From Tahibacter harae (GTDB lineage: Bacteria; Pseudomonadota; Gammaproteobacteria; Xanthomonadales; Rhodanobacteraceae): a stretch of 64,000 nt of DNA. How positions within the stretch are numbered: position 1 is the stretch's first letter; every line of letters starts with the position of its first letter. The translations under genes and the position numbers were made by a program. The notes below the pieces were generated by a model. That model did no database searches. It saw only the letters and a list, made by a program, of their open reading frames with translations, and was not told where the DNA came from. Positions 35,555 through 44,529 of the stretch are shown here, one piece after another. The stretch lies in the NCBI RefSeq assembly GCF_024437735.1, contig NZ_JANFQO010000004.1, positions 186,001 to 250,000 of the forward strand, in the 5' to 3' direction.

Positions 35555-36376
35555 TCAATCGAACGAATCGGCGAAGATCTGGAAGATCGAGATCGGCTCG
35601 CCGTAGATGAAGTCGTCCATGGCGACCACGTCCACGCCGCCGACGCCGTCGCTCAGGCCCGCATCCAGGCGCGAATTGCCCACTTCGATGTTGCAGCGCG
35701 CGAAGCGCTCGTTCCCCTCGGTCAGCAATCCGATGAAACTCAGGCCGTTGTTCAGGACCGGCACGCTGGCGGCGATGATCTGGCTTGCATCCGGGCCGTA
35801 GCAGCGGATCGCGGTGCGGTCGGCGGCGGAGGTGCCGTCCACGTCGGTGAAGATCACGCCGAAGCCGCGCGTGGTGGCCGGGATCGTGGTGCCCGGCACG
35901 AAGAACAGCACGTCCATGGCGTGGGCGTTGCGGATATGCAGCAGCCGCTCGGCACTGAAGGTATGGAAGCCCGCGGCATAGGACGCATTGATATTGCCGA
36001 AGCGGACCTGCGTCATGGTCGGGTTGTTCGAGTCGGCGCTGACCATGAAATCATTCAGGCCGCTGCCGGTTTCGTACTCCAGCGCCGAGAACACCACACC
36101 GCGCGGCGAAGTGGTGTTGAAGAAATCCGGCGGCAGGAAATTCGGCTGGGCGGAACTGTCCGGCACGCCGTCCCAGTTGATCTCGCGCCGGCCGCTGGGG
36201 AAGCTGTTGCCGACGCCATTGTTGACGCCCAACGCCAGGCGGAAGGTATCCACCGTCCCCTGTATCGCCGGCGCGTTCGCGCCGGTGGCCGTACTCACCG
36301 TGGCCGCCGTCGCGTCCAGCGCGACCGCCGCCAGCAGGCCGCCGAACACGGCCGCGCAAAGCTGCATGCATTTCAT
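35555..36376 (-). CDS. Exported protein of unknown function with INWDG motif
   Basis: A 273-residue protein with a signal peptide (MKCMQLCAAVFGGLLAAVALDATAA). The sequence contains GRREINWDGVPD, LPPDFFNTTSPRGVVFSALE and VIFTDVDG, a pattern I have seen in uncharacterised exported proteins of diverse bacteria. The C-terminus is QIFADSFD, similar in shape to the ends of the two beta-propeller proteins at 24.7 and 27.7 kb. It has its own GGAG site and sits between the ACP gene and the flavoenzyme, on the strand opposite the synthase genes, so it may be an interloper. Function unknown. Confidence 0.8.
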   Translation of the reverse strand: MKCMQLCAAVFGGLLAAVALDATAATVSTATGANAPAIQGTVDTFRLALGVNNGVGNSFPSGRREINWDGVPDSSAQPNFLPPDFFNTTSPRGVVFSALEYETGSGLNDFMVSADSNNPTMTQVRFGNINASYAAGFHTFSAERLLHIRNAHAMDVLFFVPGTTIPATTRGFGVIFTDVDGTSAADRTAIRCYGPDASQIIAASVPVLNNGLSFIGLLTEGNERFARCNIEVGNSRLDAGLSDGVGGVDVVAMDDFIYGEPISIFQIFADSFD

Positions 36377-36550
36377 CTGTCTGTGCTCCCGCCGGCCCCT
36401 GGCCGGGCATGTCCATGCTCAAGGCGATGCCGTGCAGCGGCAGCGCCGGGTGGCGCCTGTCGCGGGACAGGCGTTGCCACTGGACATACGTAAAACAAGT
36501 CAGCCAGAGATCATCCGCCGCCGCGGACGATCAGTGCGTGCAACCCGGGC

Positions 36551-37882
36551 TCAGCGCGGATCGACCGGCGTGGTGCCGCCGCTGAATTCGCTGGCGGACT
36601 GGCGCTTGCGCTCGCGCAGGTCGGCGCGCCAGCGGCGGAAGTTGACCAGGCCGGTGGCCGCGTAGATGGCCTTGAACAGGTGCAGGCGGCGCATCACCGG
36701 GCCGCTGTCGAACACGTCGCCCGCGAGCATGGAGATCACGCCCTGCTCCACCTTGAGCCAGTTGCGCGGCGCGGCGAACAGGCTGCGCATGACCGGCGAG
36801 TTGAAGCGGTAGATGAACCAGGAAAACACGCGCACGCCGCGGCGTATGCGCTTCTCGAACGCCTGCTGCAGCGCCTGTTCTTCCTGCGGCCGCTTGAGGA
36901 TCCGGTCGACCAGCTCCGCCGCGTGCTTGCCGCTGTGCATGGCCAGGTACACGCCCGAGGAAAACACCGGATCGACGAAGGCGAAGGCGTCGCCGATCAT
37001 GACGTAGCCCGGCCCGCTCATGCGGCTGCAGGTATACGAATAATTGCCGGTGACGCGGGTCTCGCCGACGATTTCCGCATTCATGGTGCGCTCGGCGGCG
37101 CCCGGCATCAGCTTCAGCGTTTCCAGCAGGAATTCGGCGGTGCGGCCCTTGCGCTTCTTCAGGTATTCCGGGAAGCACACGCAGCCTATGCTCATCAGAC
37201 CGTCGCTGAGCGGGATGAACCAGCTCCAGCCGTAGTCGAAGCGATAGATGCTGATGTTGCCGGCCTCGTCGCCGGGACGGCGCGCGACACCCTTGAAGTG
37301 GGCGAAGATCGCGGCGCTCTGGTGCTTGTCGTTCTTCACCTTGATCTTGAGCGCATTGCCCAGCAAGGTGTCGCGGCCGCTGGCGTCGACCAGGTAGCGC
37401 GACTTGATGGTCAGCTTCTCGCCGGTCTCCACCGTGGCCTGGGCGATGCAGCTGCGGTCGGGCTGGATCTCGACCTTGTCCACCTTGACGCCCTCGCGCG
37501 CGTCCACGCCGTTGCGCTGGGCGTTGCGGAACAGGATCTGGTCGTAGTCCTCGCGCTTGACCTGGAACGCGAACGGCGGCGTCTTGCCCAGGCTGAAGCC
37601 GAAGCGGTAGGTGTAGTAGCGGTCGCCTTCCTCGGGGAAGTCGGCGCCGAGCTTGAGCACGCCGATACTGCGCACCTCTTCCAGCACGCCCAGTTCTTCC
37701 AGGATGGGCATGTTCGCCGGCAGCAGCGATTCGCCGATATGGAAGCGCGGGTGGTGATCCTTCTCCAGCTGCAGCACCTTGAGGCCGCGGCGCTGCATCA
37801 GGGTCGACACGGTCGACCCGGCCGGACCGCCGCCTACCACCAGCACATCGCATTCGATCGTGTTGCGCGCGTTTTCCTGCAT
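36551..37882 (-). CDS. Flavin-dependent halogenase-like monooxygenase of the pigment cluster
   Basis: A 443-residue FAD enzyme of the tryptophan-halogenase superfamily. It has the dinucleotide motif VLVVGGGPAGSTVS, GESLLP, a Lys (K77, in VLKLGADF) at the position of the halogenase lysine, and WSWFIP (W219, W221, P224), the WxWxIP motif that marks halogenases among flavoprotein monooxygenases. GDAFAFVDPVFSSGV binds FAD. Xanthomonadins are brominated aryl polyenes, so ring or polyene halogenation is a natural role, but substrate and halide are inferred. It diverges from the membrane-protein gene at 37976 with about 93 bases between starts. Confidence 0.9.
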   Translation of the reverse strand: MQENARNTIECDVLVVGGGPAGSTVSTLMQRRGLKVLQLEKDHHPRFHIGESLLPANMPILEELGVLEEVRSIGVLKLGADFPEEGDRYYTYRFGFSLGKTPPFAFQVKREDYDQILFRNAQRNGVDAREGVKVDKVEIQPDRSCIAQATVETGEKLTIKSRYLVDASGRDTLLGNALKIKVKNDKHQSAAIFAHFKGVARRPGDEAGNISIYRFDYGWSWFIPLSDGLMSIGCVCFPEYLKKRKGRTAEFLLETLKLMPGAAERTMNAEIVGETRVTGNYSYTCSRMSGPGYVMIGDAFAFVDPVFSSGVYLAMHSGKHAAELVDRILKRPQEEQALQQAFEKRIRRGVRVFSWFIYRFNSPVMRSLFAAPRNWLKVEQGVISMLAGDVFDSGPVMRRLHLFKAIYAATGLVNFRRWRADLRERKRQSASEFSGGTTPVDPR

Positions 37883-37975
37883 GTCCGCCACCGCCCCCAA
37901 CTTTCCGTTCAGCCCCGTATCATAGCCGGCTTGCACGCCACTCCGGCCCGTCGCTCCCCAGTACGCGATTCGCGC

Positions 37976-38683
37976 ATGAAATCCGTCACTGCCCGTCCCC
38001 AGCGCCTGGGGCTGATCCTGCTCGCAGCCTATCCGCTGCTGCTGCTGGCCGCGCTGTGGCTGCAGCGCAGCTGGATCTCGGCGCTGGCCGCGCTGGACCT
38101 GATCAGCCTGCTGCTGCTGGGCGGGCTGTTGCGTGGAAACCGCATGATCTGGACGCTGTGGCTGGGCGCCGTGGCCGGCACCTTCGTGCTGAGCGTGCGC
38201 GGCCAGGCGGAAATCGTGCTGCTGCTGGTGCCGGTGGCGATCAATGCCGGCATGGCCTGGTTCTTCGGCCGCACCCTGGGTACGGGCCGGCGTCCGCTGG
38301 TGACCCGCGCCATCCTCGCCTTTGAAGGCGAACAGCGCCTGGCCCAGCCCGGCGTAAGCCGCTACGCACGCAGCCTGACCTGGGCCTGGACCCTGCTGCT
38401 GGCCGCCCAGGCCGTGCTGATGCTGCTCTGCGCCGCCTGCGCCCTGCCCAATGGCATCCTGCCGCGGCTGGGAGTGGCGCCGCCGCTGGCGATTCCGGGC
38501 GGCCTGGCCAACTGGTATCTGCACCTGGGCGGCTTCGTCGTGATCGGCGTGTTCTCGGTGCTGGAGTTCGCCTGGCGCAACTGGCACCTGCGCCACCTGC
38601 CGCATGAAAACCCGCGGAGGTATTTCGCCACGGTGGTGCGCAACTGGCGCCGCGTGCTGCATGACGAGACGCCCGGCGCCTGA
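37976..38683 (+). CDS. COG4648-like membrane protein of aryl-polyene clusters
   Basis: A 235-residue polytopic protein, about six hydrophobic helices (LILLAAYPLLLLAALWL, LISLLLLGGLLRG, MIWTLWLGAVAGTFVLSV, IVLLLVPVAINAGMAWFFG, and two more). It continues with FAWRNWHLRHLPHENPRRYF, a tail typical of small membrane proteins found in aryl polyene loci and often labelled ketosynthase without evidence. The catalytic role is unknown. The start at 37976 gives the natural N-terminus; the longer upstream frame is rejected. It belongs to the rightward arm but is separated from the next gene by 433 bases. Confidence 0.8.
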   Translation: MKSVTARPQRLGLILLAAYPLLLLAALWLQRSWISALAALDLISLLLLGGLLRGNRMIWTLWLGAVAGTFVLSVRGQAEIVLLLVPVAINAGMAWFFGRTLGTGRRPLVTRAILAFEGEQRLAQPGVSRYARSLTWAWTLLLAAQAVLMLLCAACALPNGILPRLGVAPPLAIPGGLANWYLHLGGFVVIGVFSVLEFAWRNWHLRHLPHENPRRYFATVVRNWRRVLHDETPGA

Positions 38684-39116
38684 GCCTGGCCGCGCACCGG
38701 AACCGGCCTGCCTTCGATCAGCTGCCGCGCGCCGGAACTGCCTTCCCTGAGCAACCGGCTTTGACCAGCGCAACCGGCACCAAACCGCACACACCACCGT
38801 TTTCGGGCGATTTTTCCGCCTTCGGCACTCTTTCCGGGGCTGAAAACCCCTGATGTTGCGGAAAGTGCGGACAGACTGGCGCGCCTGTTTTTCGACGCCG
38901 GAACGGTTTCCAGCACCGAAAGCCGGCGGTGTTGCGGAAAATGCGCGCAGCCGGAACACCTGCACCTGATGCGCCCAACCCGGTCGGCGGCCGCTTCCAG
39001 CGCACCTCAGCCAGCCTCGCCCGCCCCCTGGCGTCCACCCCGTCACCAGGCACGCAACTTGCCCCGCCCCGGCAAACCCGCGATCCTTGCCCGCCGCTAG
39101 CCTCCGCTTTTTCGCC
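38684..39116. other. 433-base gap within the pigment cluster holding an imperfect repeat
   Basis: No protein gene is recognised. Two 44-base segments, 38831-38874 and 38907-38950, match at about 32 positions by my count; each begins TTTCC and contains TGTTGCGGAAA. Within each copy TTTCC can pair with GGAAA, so each may fold into a hairpin. Likely a regulatory or structured leader for the downstream genes. Confidence 0.55.
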
Positions 39117-39413
39117 ATGGCGTCCGTCAGTCACCACGAGTCCTTCCGCATTCCGGCCGGGCATCCCGCCCTCGCCGGGCATTTCCCCGGCAATCCCGTG
39201 GTTCCGGGCGTGGTCGTGCTGGACCAGGTCGCCGCGGCGCTGGCCCGCGCCGGCGGGCGCCGCCTGGCCGAGCTGGTCCAGGTCAAGTTCCTGGCGCCGC
39301 TGCTGCCGGAACAGGAAGCGCAGCTGCAGCTGGAGACGCGCGAGGATCGGCTACGTTTTCGCGTACTGCGGCAAGACAGCCTGATCGCAAGCGGCGAGGC
39401 CCGCCTGGCATGA
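39117..39413 (+). CDS. Hotdog-fold 3-hydroxyacyl-ACP dehydratase (ApeI-like)
   Basis: A 98-residue protein with the FabA/FabZ-like motif HFPGNPVVPGVVVLD, which places it in the hotdog dehydratase family, here short as in aryl-polyene ApeI. It would dehydrate the 3-hydroxyacyl-ACP in each elongation cycle. The start at 39117 gives MASVSHHESFRIPAGHPALAG. The TGA overlaps the ATG of the next gene (ATGA at 39410-39413), indicating coupling. A second dehydratase-like gene lies at 43301. Confidence 0.85.
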   Translation: MASVSHHESFRIPAGHPALAGHFPGNPVVPGVVVLDQVAAALARAGGRRLAELVQVKFLAPLLPEQEAQLQLETREDRLRFRVLRQDSLIASGEARLA

Positions 39414-40357
39414 GCAATCCCCACTGGACCGACCGGCCCGAAGGCGGCGGACGTTTCGCCATCTGGCTGATCCGCAATATCGGCCTTTACGGCGGCCGCA
39501 CCTTCGCGCGGCTGTTCCTGTACCCGATCACCCTGTATTTCTATTTCCGCCGCCGGCCCGAGCGCGAAGCCTCGCGCGCCTTCCTCAGCCGCGTGCTCGG
39601 CCGCCCCGCGAATGCCTTCGATGTGATGCGGCATATCCACCGCTTCGCCGGCGTGATCCTGGACCGCGTGTTCCTGCTCGCGCGCAACGATGTGCGCCAG
39701 TTCCAGCTCACCATCCACGGCCTGGACCTGCTGCTGGACACCTACCACCAGGGCCGCGGCATGCTGCTGCTGGGATCGCATGTGGGCAGCTTCGAGATCC
39801 TGCGCGTGCTGGCGCGGGAGAAGCCCGAGGTCAAGCTCAAGGTGCTGCTGGACAAGTCGCAGACCCCGGCCATCACCGAACTGCTGCACGCGCTGAACCC
39901 GGCCGTGGGCGAAAGCGTCATCGACGCCTCCGAAGGCGGCACGGCCATCGTGCTCAACATCAAGGACGCGGTGGAACAGGGCTCCGTGGTCGCCCTGCTC
40001 GGCGACCGCGCGCGACCGCAGGAGCCGACCCGCAAGGCCGTCTTCTTCGGCGAACCGGCACCGCTGCCGACCGCGCCGTATCTGATCGCTTCGGTGCTGG
40101 ACACGCCGATGGTGCTCTGCTTCGGCCTGTACCGCGGCGGCAGCCGCTACGACCTCTACTTCGAGCACTTCGCCGAGCGCATCGAGATACCGCGCAGCGA
40201 ACGCAGCGCGCGGCTGGACGAGTGGATCGCCCGCTACGCCGCACGGCTGGAGCATCATGCGCGCCTGGATCCCTACAACTGGTTCAACTTCTATGATTTC
40301 TGGCAAAGCGATCGCGTTGAGCCTGCTGTTCCCGCTGGCGAGCCACGCCGCGCCTGA
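39410..40357 (+). CDS. LpxL/HtrB-like lysophospholipid acyltransferase
   Basis: A 315-residue membrane-associated acyltransferase of the LPLAT family. The N-terminal region has an anchor helix (FARLFLYPITLYFYFRR), then the HX4E motif in GSHVGSFE with the supporting LLGDRA and FFGEPAPLPTAPYLIA segments. In xanthomonadin and aryl-polyene loci such enzymes attach the pigment to a lipid or sugar carrier for anchoring in the outer membrane. The start is fixed by the ATGA overlap with the dehydratase gene. It overlaps the following LolA-like gene by 65 bases. Confidence 0.88.
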   Translation: MSNPHWTDRPEGGGRFAIWLIRNIGLYGGRTFARLFLYPITLYFYFRRRPEREASRAFLSRVLGRPANAFDVMRHIHRFAGVILDRVFLLARNDVRQFQLTIHGLDLLLDTYHQGRGMLLLGSHVGSFEILRVLAREKPEVKLKVLLDKSQTPAITELLHALNPAVGESVIDASEGGTAIVLNIKDAVEQGSVVALLGDRARPQEPTRKAVFFGEPAPLPTAPYLIASVLDTPMVLCFGLYRGGSRYDLYFEHFAERIEIPRSERSARLDEWIARYAARLEHHARLDPYNWFNFYDFWQSDRVEPAVPAGEPRRA

Positions 40358-40955
40358 AGGCGCCGCCTGCACCAAGGATTGCGCCGCACCTGCGATCGCC
40401 GCCCTGGTCGAGGGCCTGAAACGGCCGCTGCCGGCGCAGACCGCCTATACCGAAGTGCGCTTCGTGCAGATGCTGGAAGCGCCGCTGGTGCTGCGCGGCG
40501 AGCTGGAATACCAGAGCAGCGCCGAATTGGGCAAAAAAGTTACTTCTCCGTATGTGGAAAACACCACCATCGAGAACGGCCAGGTGCGCATAGAGCGCCC
40601 GGGCAAGCCGGCCAAGCGCTTCAGCCTCAAGCGCGCGCCGGCCCTGGCCGGCTTCCTGGAAAGCTTCAGCGCGACCCTGGCCGGCGACGCCCAGCGCCTG
40701 GCGCGCAGCTACGAACTCAGCCACAGCGGCGATGCGGCACACTGGCAGCTCACCCTGAAGCCGCGCGACCCGGCCCTGGCCAAGCAGGTCCGCCAGGTGC
40801 TGATCAGCGGCGAGGCGAACACGCCGCTGTGCTTTGAAGTCGAGGAAGCCGGCGGCGACACCAGCCTGCTGCTGGTAGACAAGCTCGCCGGCCAGCCCCT
40901 GGCCGATCCGCCGCAGCGCGCCGCCCTGCAGCAGCTCTGCCGCGGCCGCCCGTGA
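40293..40955 (+). CDS. LolA-like periplasmic carrier protein of the pigment cluster
   Basis: A 220-residue exported protein with signal peptide (MISGKAIALSLLFPLASHA, cleavage before APEG) and an N-terminal region typical of outer-membrane lipoprotein carrier proteins (TAYTEVRFVQMLEAPLVLRGELEYQ, VRIERPGKPAKRFSL). Such LolA-like proteins accompany the MMPL exporter in aryl-polyene loci and presumably ferry the lipidic product across the periplasm. The start at 40293 lies within the acyltransferase gene; the alternative upstream ATG at 40257 adds 12 residues before the signal. The stop overlaps the GTG start of the exporter. Confidence 0.86.
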   Translation: MISGKAIALSLLFPLASHAAPEGAACTKDCAAPAIAALVEGLKRPLPAQTAYTEVRFVQMLEAPLVLRGELEYQSSAELGKKVTSPYVENTTIENGQVRIERPGKPAKRFSLKRAPALAGFLESFSATLAGDAQRLARSYELSHSGDAAHWQLTLKPRDPALAKQVRQVLISGEANTPLCFEVEEAGGDTSLLLVDKLAGQPLADPPQRAALQQLCRGRP

Positions 40956-43291
40956 GCCTGCGTTCGCGTTTTGGCCTGCTGCTGGTCTGGCTGGCGCTGC
41001 TGGCCGGGCTGCTTTACTACGTCGTCACCGGCCTGAAGGTCAGCACCGACCTGCGCAGCTTCATGCCGCCGGCGCGCACGCCGGAACAGCGCCTGCTGCT
41101 GGACGAGATCGGCGAAGGGCCGGGCTCGCGCCTGCTGCTGCTGGCGCTGGACGGCGCCGAGCCGGACACCCTGGCCGAAATTTCCAGGCAGCTCGCACCG
41201 CGCCTGCGCACCGATCCGCGCTTCGTGCGCGCGCTCAACGGCGAAGGCGATCTCGCCGCACTGACCGAGGACCTGCTGCCCTACCGCTATCTGCTGTCGC
41301 CGACGCTGGATACGCAGCCGCTGGACCGGGACTTCCTGCGCGCCGAGCTGGAACAGCGCGTACAGGACCTGGGCTCGCCCGCCGCCGCCTGGCTCAAGCC
41401 GCTGCTGGGCCGCGATCCCACGCTGGAAATGCTCAAGCTGGCCGAAGCCTGGGCGCCGCCGGGCGAACCCGAGCGCTATGCCGAAGTCTGGTTCAGCCGC
41501 GACGGCAAGCGCGCCCTGCTGCTGGTGGAGACGGTCGCCGGCGGCTTCGATCCGGCCGCCCAGCGCGAGGCGATGGATGCGTTGCAGGACCATTTCCGCG
41601 CCATCGCGGGCGATGCCAGGGCGACGCTGATCGTCAGCGGCCCCGGTGCCTTCACCGTGCACATCAACACCGCCACCAGCGAGGAAGCCAACCGCATAGG
41701 CCTGTTCGATTCGGTCGGCTTCATCCTGCTGCTGCTGATCGCCTATCGCCGCATCGGCACGGTCGCCGCCGGCGCCCTGCCCCTGCTCAGCGGCGGCCTG
41801 GCCGGCATGGCCGCGCTGGCCCTGCTGTTCGGCGGCGCCCACGGCATTACCCTGGCCTTCGGTTTCACCCTGATCGGCGTGGCCCAGGACTATCCCATCC
41901 ACCTGTTCAGCCATCTCAGCCGCAGCCGCACGCCGGCCGAGGTCGCGCGCCTGCTCTGGCCTACGCTCGCCACCGGCGTGGCTTCGACCTGCATCGCCTA
42001 CCTCGCCTTCTTCGCCTCCGGCGTGGACGGCCTGGAACAGCTGGCCGTGTTCACCATCGTCGGCCTGGCCACGGCGGCGCTGACCACGCGCTTCGGCCTG
42101 GTCCACCTGCTCGGCAGCCGTCCGCACGATGCGGCCGAGTCGGCCTGGCTCGCGGCGCTGTGGCGACGCCTCGCGGCACTGCCGCGGCCGCGCTGGCTGG
42201 CGCCGCTGCTGGCCGCCGCCGCCGTCGCCGCCATCGCCGCCGCGCCGGGCGCGTTCTGGGAAAACAACCTCGCCGCGCTGACTCCGGCGCCGCCCGAACT
42301 GGTCGCGCGCGATGCCGAACTGCGCGCCGAACTTGGTGCGCCGGACGTGCGCTACTTGCTGGTGATCGAAGGCAAGGATGCCGAAAGCGTGCTCGCCGCG
42401 AGCGAAAAACTCGATCCGCTGCTGGCCGAAGTCCAGGCCGCCGGCGCCATCGCCGGCTACGAACTGCCGTCGCGCTACCTGCCCAGCGCCGCGACCCAGC
42501 GCGCACGCCAGCAGCAGCTGCCGGATGGCGAAGCCCTGCATGCCGCCCTCGCCGCCGCGCAGCAGGGCCTGCCGTTCAAGCCCGGCAGTTTCGACGCCTT
42601 TGAACGCGACGTGCAGGCCGCGCGCGCATTGCCGCTGCTGGATGCGGAACGCTTCTTCGCCGGCCCGCTGGGCCTGCGCCTGAAATCGCAGCTGCAGCCG
42701 CGCGACGGCCACTGGATAGGCCTGGTCAGCCTGACCGGCGTGAACGATGCGGGCGCGCTGGTCGCACTGGCGGCGCGGCCGGACGTGCCGGCCCATCTGC
42801 TGGACCTCAAGCACGCTTCCGAATCCCTGGTCGCCGCCTACCGCACGCGCGTACTGCTGTCGCTGCTGGCGGCCGGCCTGCTGCTGGCCGGCGTGGTCGC
42901 CGTCGCCCTGCGCCGGCGCAGCCGCATCGTGCGCGTGCTGCTGCCGATGGCGGTGACTACGCTGCTGATCCTGGCCTGCCTGCGCCTGGGCGGGGTGTCG
43001 CTGTCGCTATTCCACCTGATCGCGCTGGTGCTGGCTGCCGGCCTGGGCCTGGACTACGCCCTGTTCTTCGAGCATGCCGAAGACGACGAACGCGAGCAGC
43101 GCCGCACCCTGCACGCCATCCTGGTCTGCAGCGCCAGCACGTTCCTCGTCTTCCTGCTGCTGGCGCTGTCCTCGCTGCCGGTGCTGCGCGCCATAGGCAC
43201 CACCGTGACCCTGGGCGTGGCCTTCAATTTCGTGCTGGCGCTGCTGCTGGCGCGGCCGCGCCAGGAAACCTTTCCCGCCACGGAAAAATGA
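40952..43291 (+). CDS. MMPL/RND-type exporter of the pigment cluster
   Basis: A 779-residue RND-superfamily protein with two repeats: a first transmembrane helix near the N-terminus, a large periplasmic loop, helices with YPIHLFSHLSRSR (domain 1), a second large loop and a closing set of helices with LGLDYALFFEHAEDDEREQR (domain 2), the two conserved Asp-Tyr motifs of MMPL permeases. Presumed to translocate the aryl polyene or its ester to the periplasm, handing it to the LolA-like protein. Start is a GTG that overlaps the preceding TGA. Confidence 0.93.
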   Translation: MSLRSRFGLLLVWLALLAGLLYYVVTGLKVSTDLRSFMPPARTPEQRLLLDEIGEGPGSRLLLLALDGAEPDTLAEISRQLAPRLRTDPRFVRALNGEGDLAALTEDLLPYRYLLSPTLDTQPLDRDFLRAELEQRVQDLGSPAAAWLKPLLGRDPTLEMLKLAEAWAPPGEPERYAEVWFSRDGKRALLLVETVAGGFDPAAQREAMDALQDHFRAIAGDARATLIVSGPGAFTVHINTATSEEANRIGLFDSVGFILLLLIAYRRIGTVAAGALPLLSGGLAGMAALALLFGGAHGITLAFGFTLIGVAQDYPIHLFSHLSRSRTPAEVARLLWPTLATGVASTCIAYLAFFASGVDGLEQLAVFTIVGLATAALTTRFGLVHLLGSRPHDAAESAWLAALWRRLAALPRPRWLAPLLAAAAVAAIAAAPGAFWENNLAALTPAPPELVARDAELRAELGAPDVRYLLVIEGKDAESVLAASEKLDPLLAEVQAAGAIAGYELPSRYLPSAATQRARQQQLPDGEALHAALAAAQQGLPFKPGSFDAFERDVQAARALPLLDAERFFAGPLGLRLKSQLQPRDGHWIGLVSLTGVNDAGALVALAARPDVPAHLLDLKHASESLVAAYRTRVLLSLLAAGLLLAGVVAVALRRRSRIVRVLLPMAVTTLLILACLRLGGVSLSLFHLIALVLAAGLGLDYALFFEHAEDDEREQRRTLHAILVCSASTFLVFLLLALSSLPVLRAIGTTVTLGVAFNFVLALLLARPRQETFPATEK

Positions 43292-43300
43292 CGCACGACG

Positions 43301-43732
43301 ATGCTGGATAAATCGCAATGGGCGCACCTGATCCCGCACCAGGGCGGCATGTGTCTGCTGGATACGGTGCTGGCCTGGGATGAGACACGCATCCATGCAC
43401 GCAGCGCCTCGCACAACCGCGCGGACAACCCGCTGCGCAGCGACGGCCGCCTGCGCGCGCTGCACCTGTGCGAATACGGCGCCCAGGCCATGGCCGTGCA
43501 CGGCGGCCTGCTGGCCCGGGCCGCCGGCGGCCGCGCCGAACCGGGGCTGCTGGTGTCGCTGCGCGCGGTGCGCCTGCTGCGCGACTACGCCGACGACCTG
43601 CCCGGCGAACTCGACATCCACGGCGAACGCCTGCTGGCCGGCGCGCAGAGCTGGCAATACGCCTTCCGCATCGAACACCAGGGCGAACTCATCGCCGCCG
43701 GCCGCGCCGCGGTGATGGTGCAGCCGGACTGA
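43301..43732 (+). CDS. ApeP-like 3-hydroxyacyl-ACP dehydratase
   Basis: A 143-residue protein with AHLIPHQGGMCLLDTVLAWD, a hotdog dehydratase core like that of the aryl polyene ApeP. It is short for FabA. With the 98-residue hotdog protein at 39117 it may form a heterodimeric dehydratase, as described for ApeI/ApeP in aryl polyene systems; pairing here is inferred. Lies between the exporter (nine bases upstream) and FabG-like gene. Confidence 0.85.
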   Translation: MLDKSQWAHLIPHQGGMCLLDTVLAWDETRIHARSASHNRADNPLRSDGRLRALHLCEYGAQAMAVHGGLLARAAGGRAEPGLLVSLRAVRLLRDYADDLPGELDIHGERLLAGAQSWQYAFRIEHQGELIAAGRAAVMVQPD

Positions 43733-43753
43733 CGGCAACACAGGGAGAATCCG

Positions 43754-44485
43754 ATGAATGCAGGCCCCATCCGCGCCCTGGTCACCGGCGGCAGCGGCGA
43801 CATAGGCGGCGCCATCTGCCAGGCGCTGGCGCGCCAGGGTGCGCAGGTGATCGTGCATGCGCACAGCGGCCTGGCCCGGGCCGAGGCCGTGGCCGAGGCG
43901 ATACGCCGCGACGGCGGCACGGCCGAGGCGGTCGCCTTCGATCTCAGCAACGCCGCGGCCACGCGCAGCGCGGTGGAGAAGTTGCTCGCCGACGGCACCA
44001 TCTCGACCCTGGTACACAATGCCGGCATCCACGACGACGCGCCCATGGCCGGCATGACCGACACGCAGTGGCGCCGCGTCATCGACGTCTCGCTGCACGG
44101 CTTCTTCCACGTCACCCAGCCGCTGCTGCTGCCCATGGCGCGGCAGCGCCGCGGCCGCATCATTGCGCTGTCCTCGGTCGCCGCGGTGCTGGGCAACCGC
44201 GGCCAGACCAACTACGCCGCGGCCAAGGCCGGCCTGCACGGCGCGGTCAAGTCGCTGGCGCGGGAAATGGCCAGCCGCGGCATCAGCGTCAATGTGGTTG
44301 CGCCCGGCGTCATCGCCGGCAAGGTCAGCGAAGCGGCCTTCAGCCCGGAACAGGTGCGCCAGACCGTGCCCATGGGCCGCGCCGGCAAGCCCGAGGAAGT
44401 GGCCGCCCTGGTCGCCTTCCTCGCCAGCGACGCCGCCGGCTACATTTCCGGCCAGATCATCGGCATTGATGGCGGAATGAGCTGA
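43754..44485 (+). CDS. fabG: 3-oxoacyl-ACP reductase (FabG/SDR) of the pigment cluster
   Basis: Reduces the 3-keto intermediate of each elongation round. The 243-residue SDR has [46 protein letters not shown] (catalytic Ser, Tyr-x3-Lys) and the FabG end [17 protein letters not shown]. It is the last recognisable synthase gene in the rightward arm and lies 21 bases after the dehydratase. The start follows AGGGAGAA. Confidence 0.93.
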   Translation: MNAGPIRALVTGGSGDIGGAICQALARQGAQVIVHAHSGLARAEAVAEAIRRDGGTAEAVAFDLSNAAATRSAVEKLLADGTISTLVHNAGIHDDAPMAGMTDTQWRRVIDVSLHGFFHVTQPLLLPMARQRRGRIIALSSVAAVLGNRGQTNYAAAKAGLHGAVKSLAREMASRGISVNVVAPGVIAGKVSEAAFSPEQVRQTVPMGRAGKPEEVAALVAFLASDAAGYISGQIIGIDGGMS

Positions 44486-44529
44486 GCCGCCGCCGTAGCG
44501 AATCCCCACTCTCCAGGTACGAATCCCGT

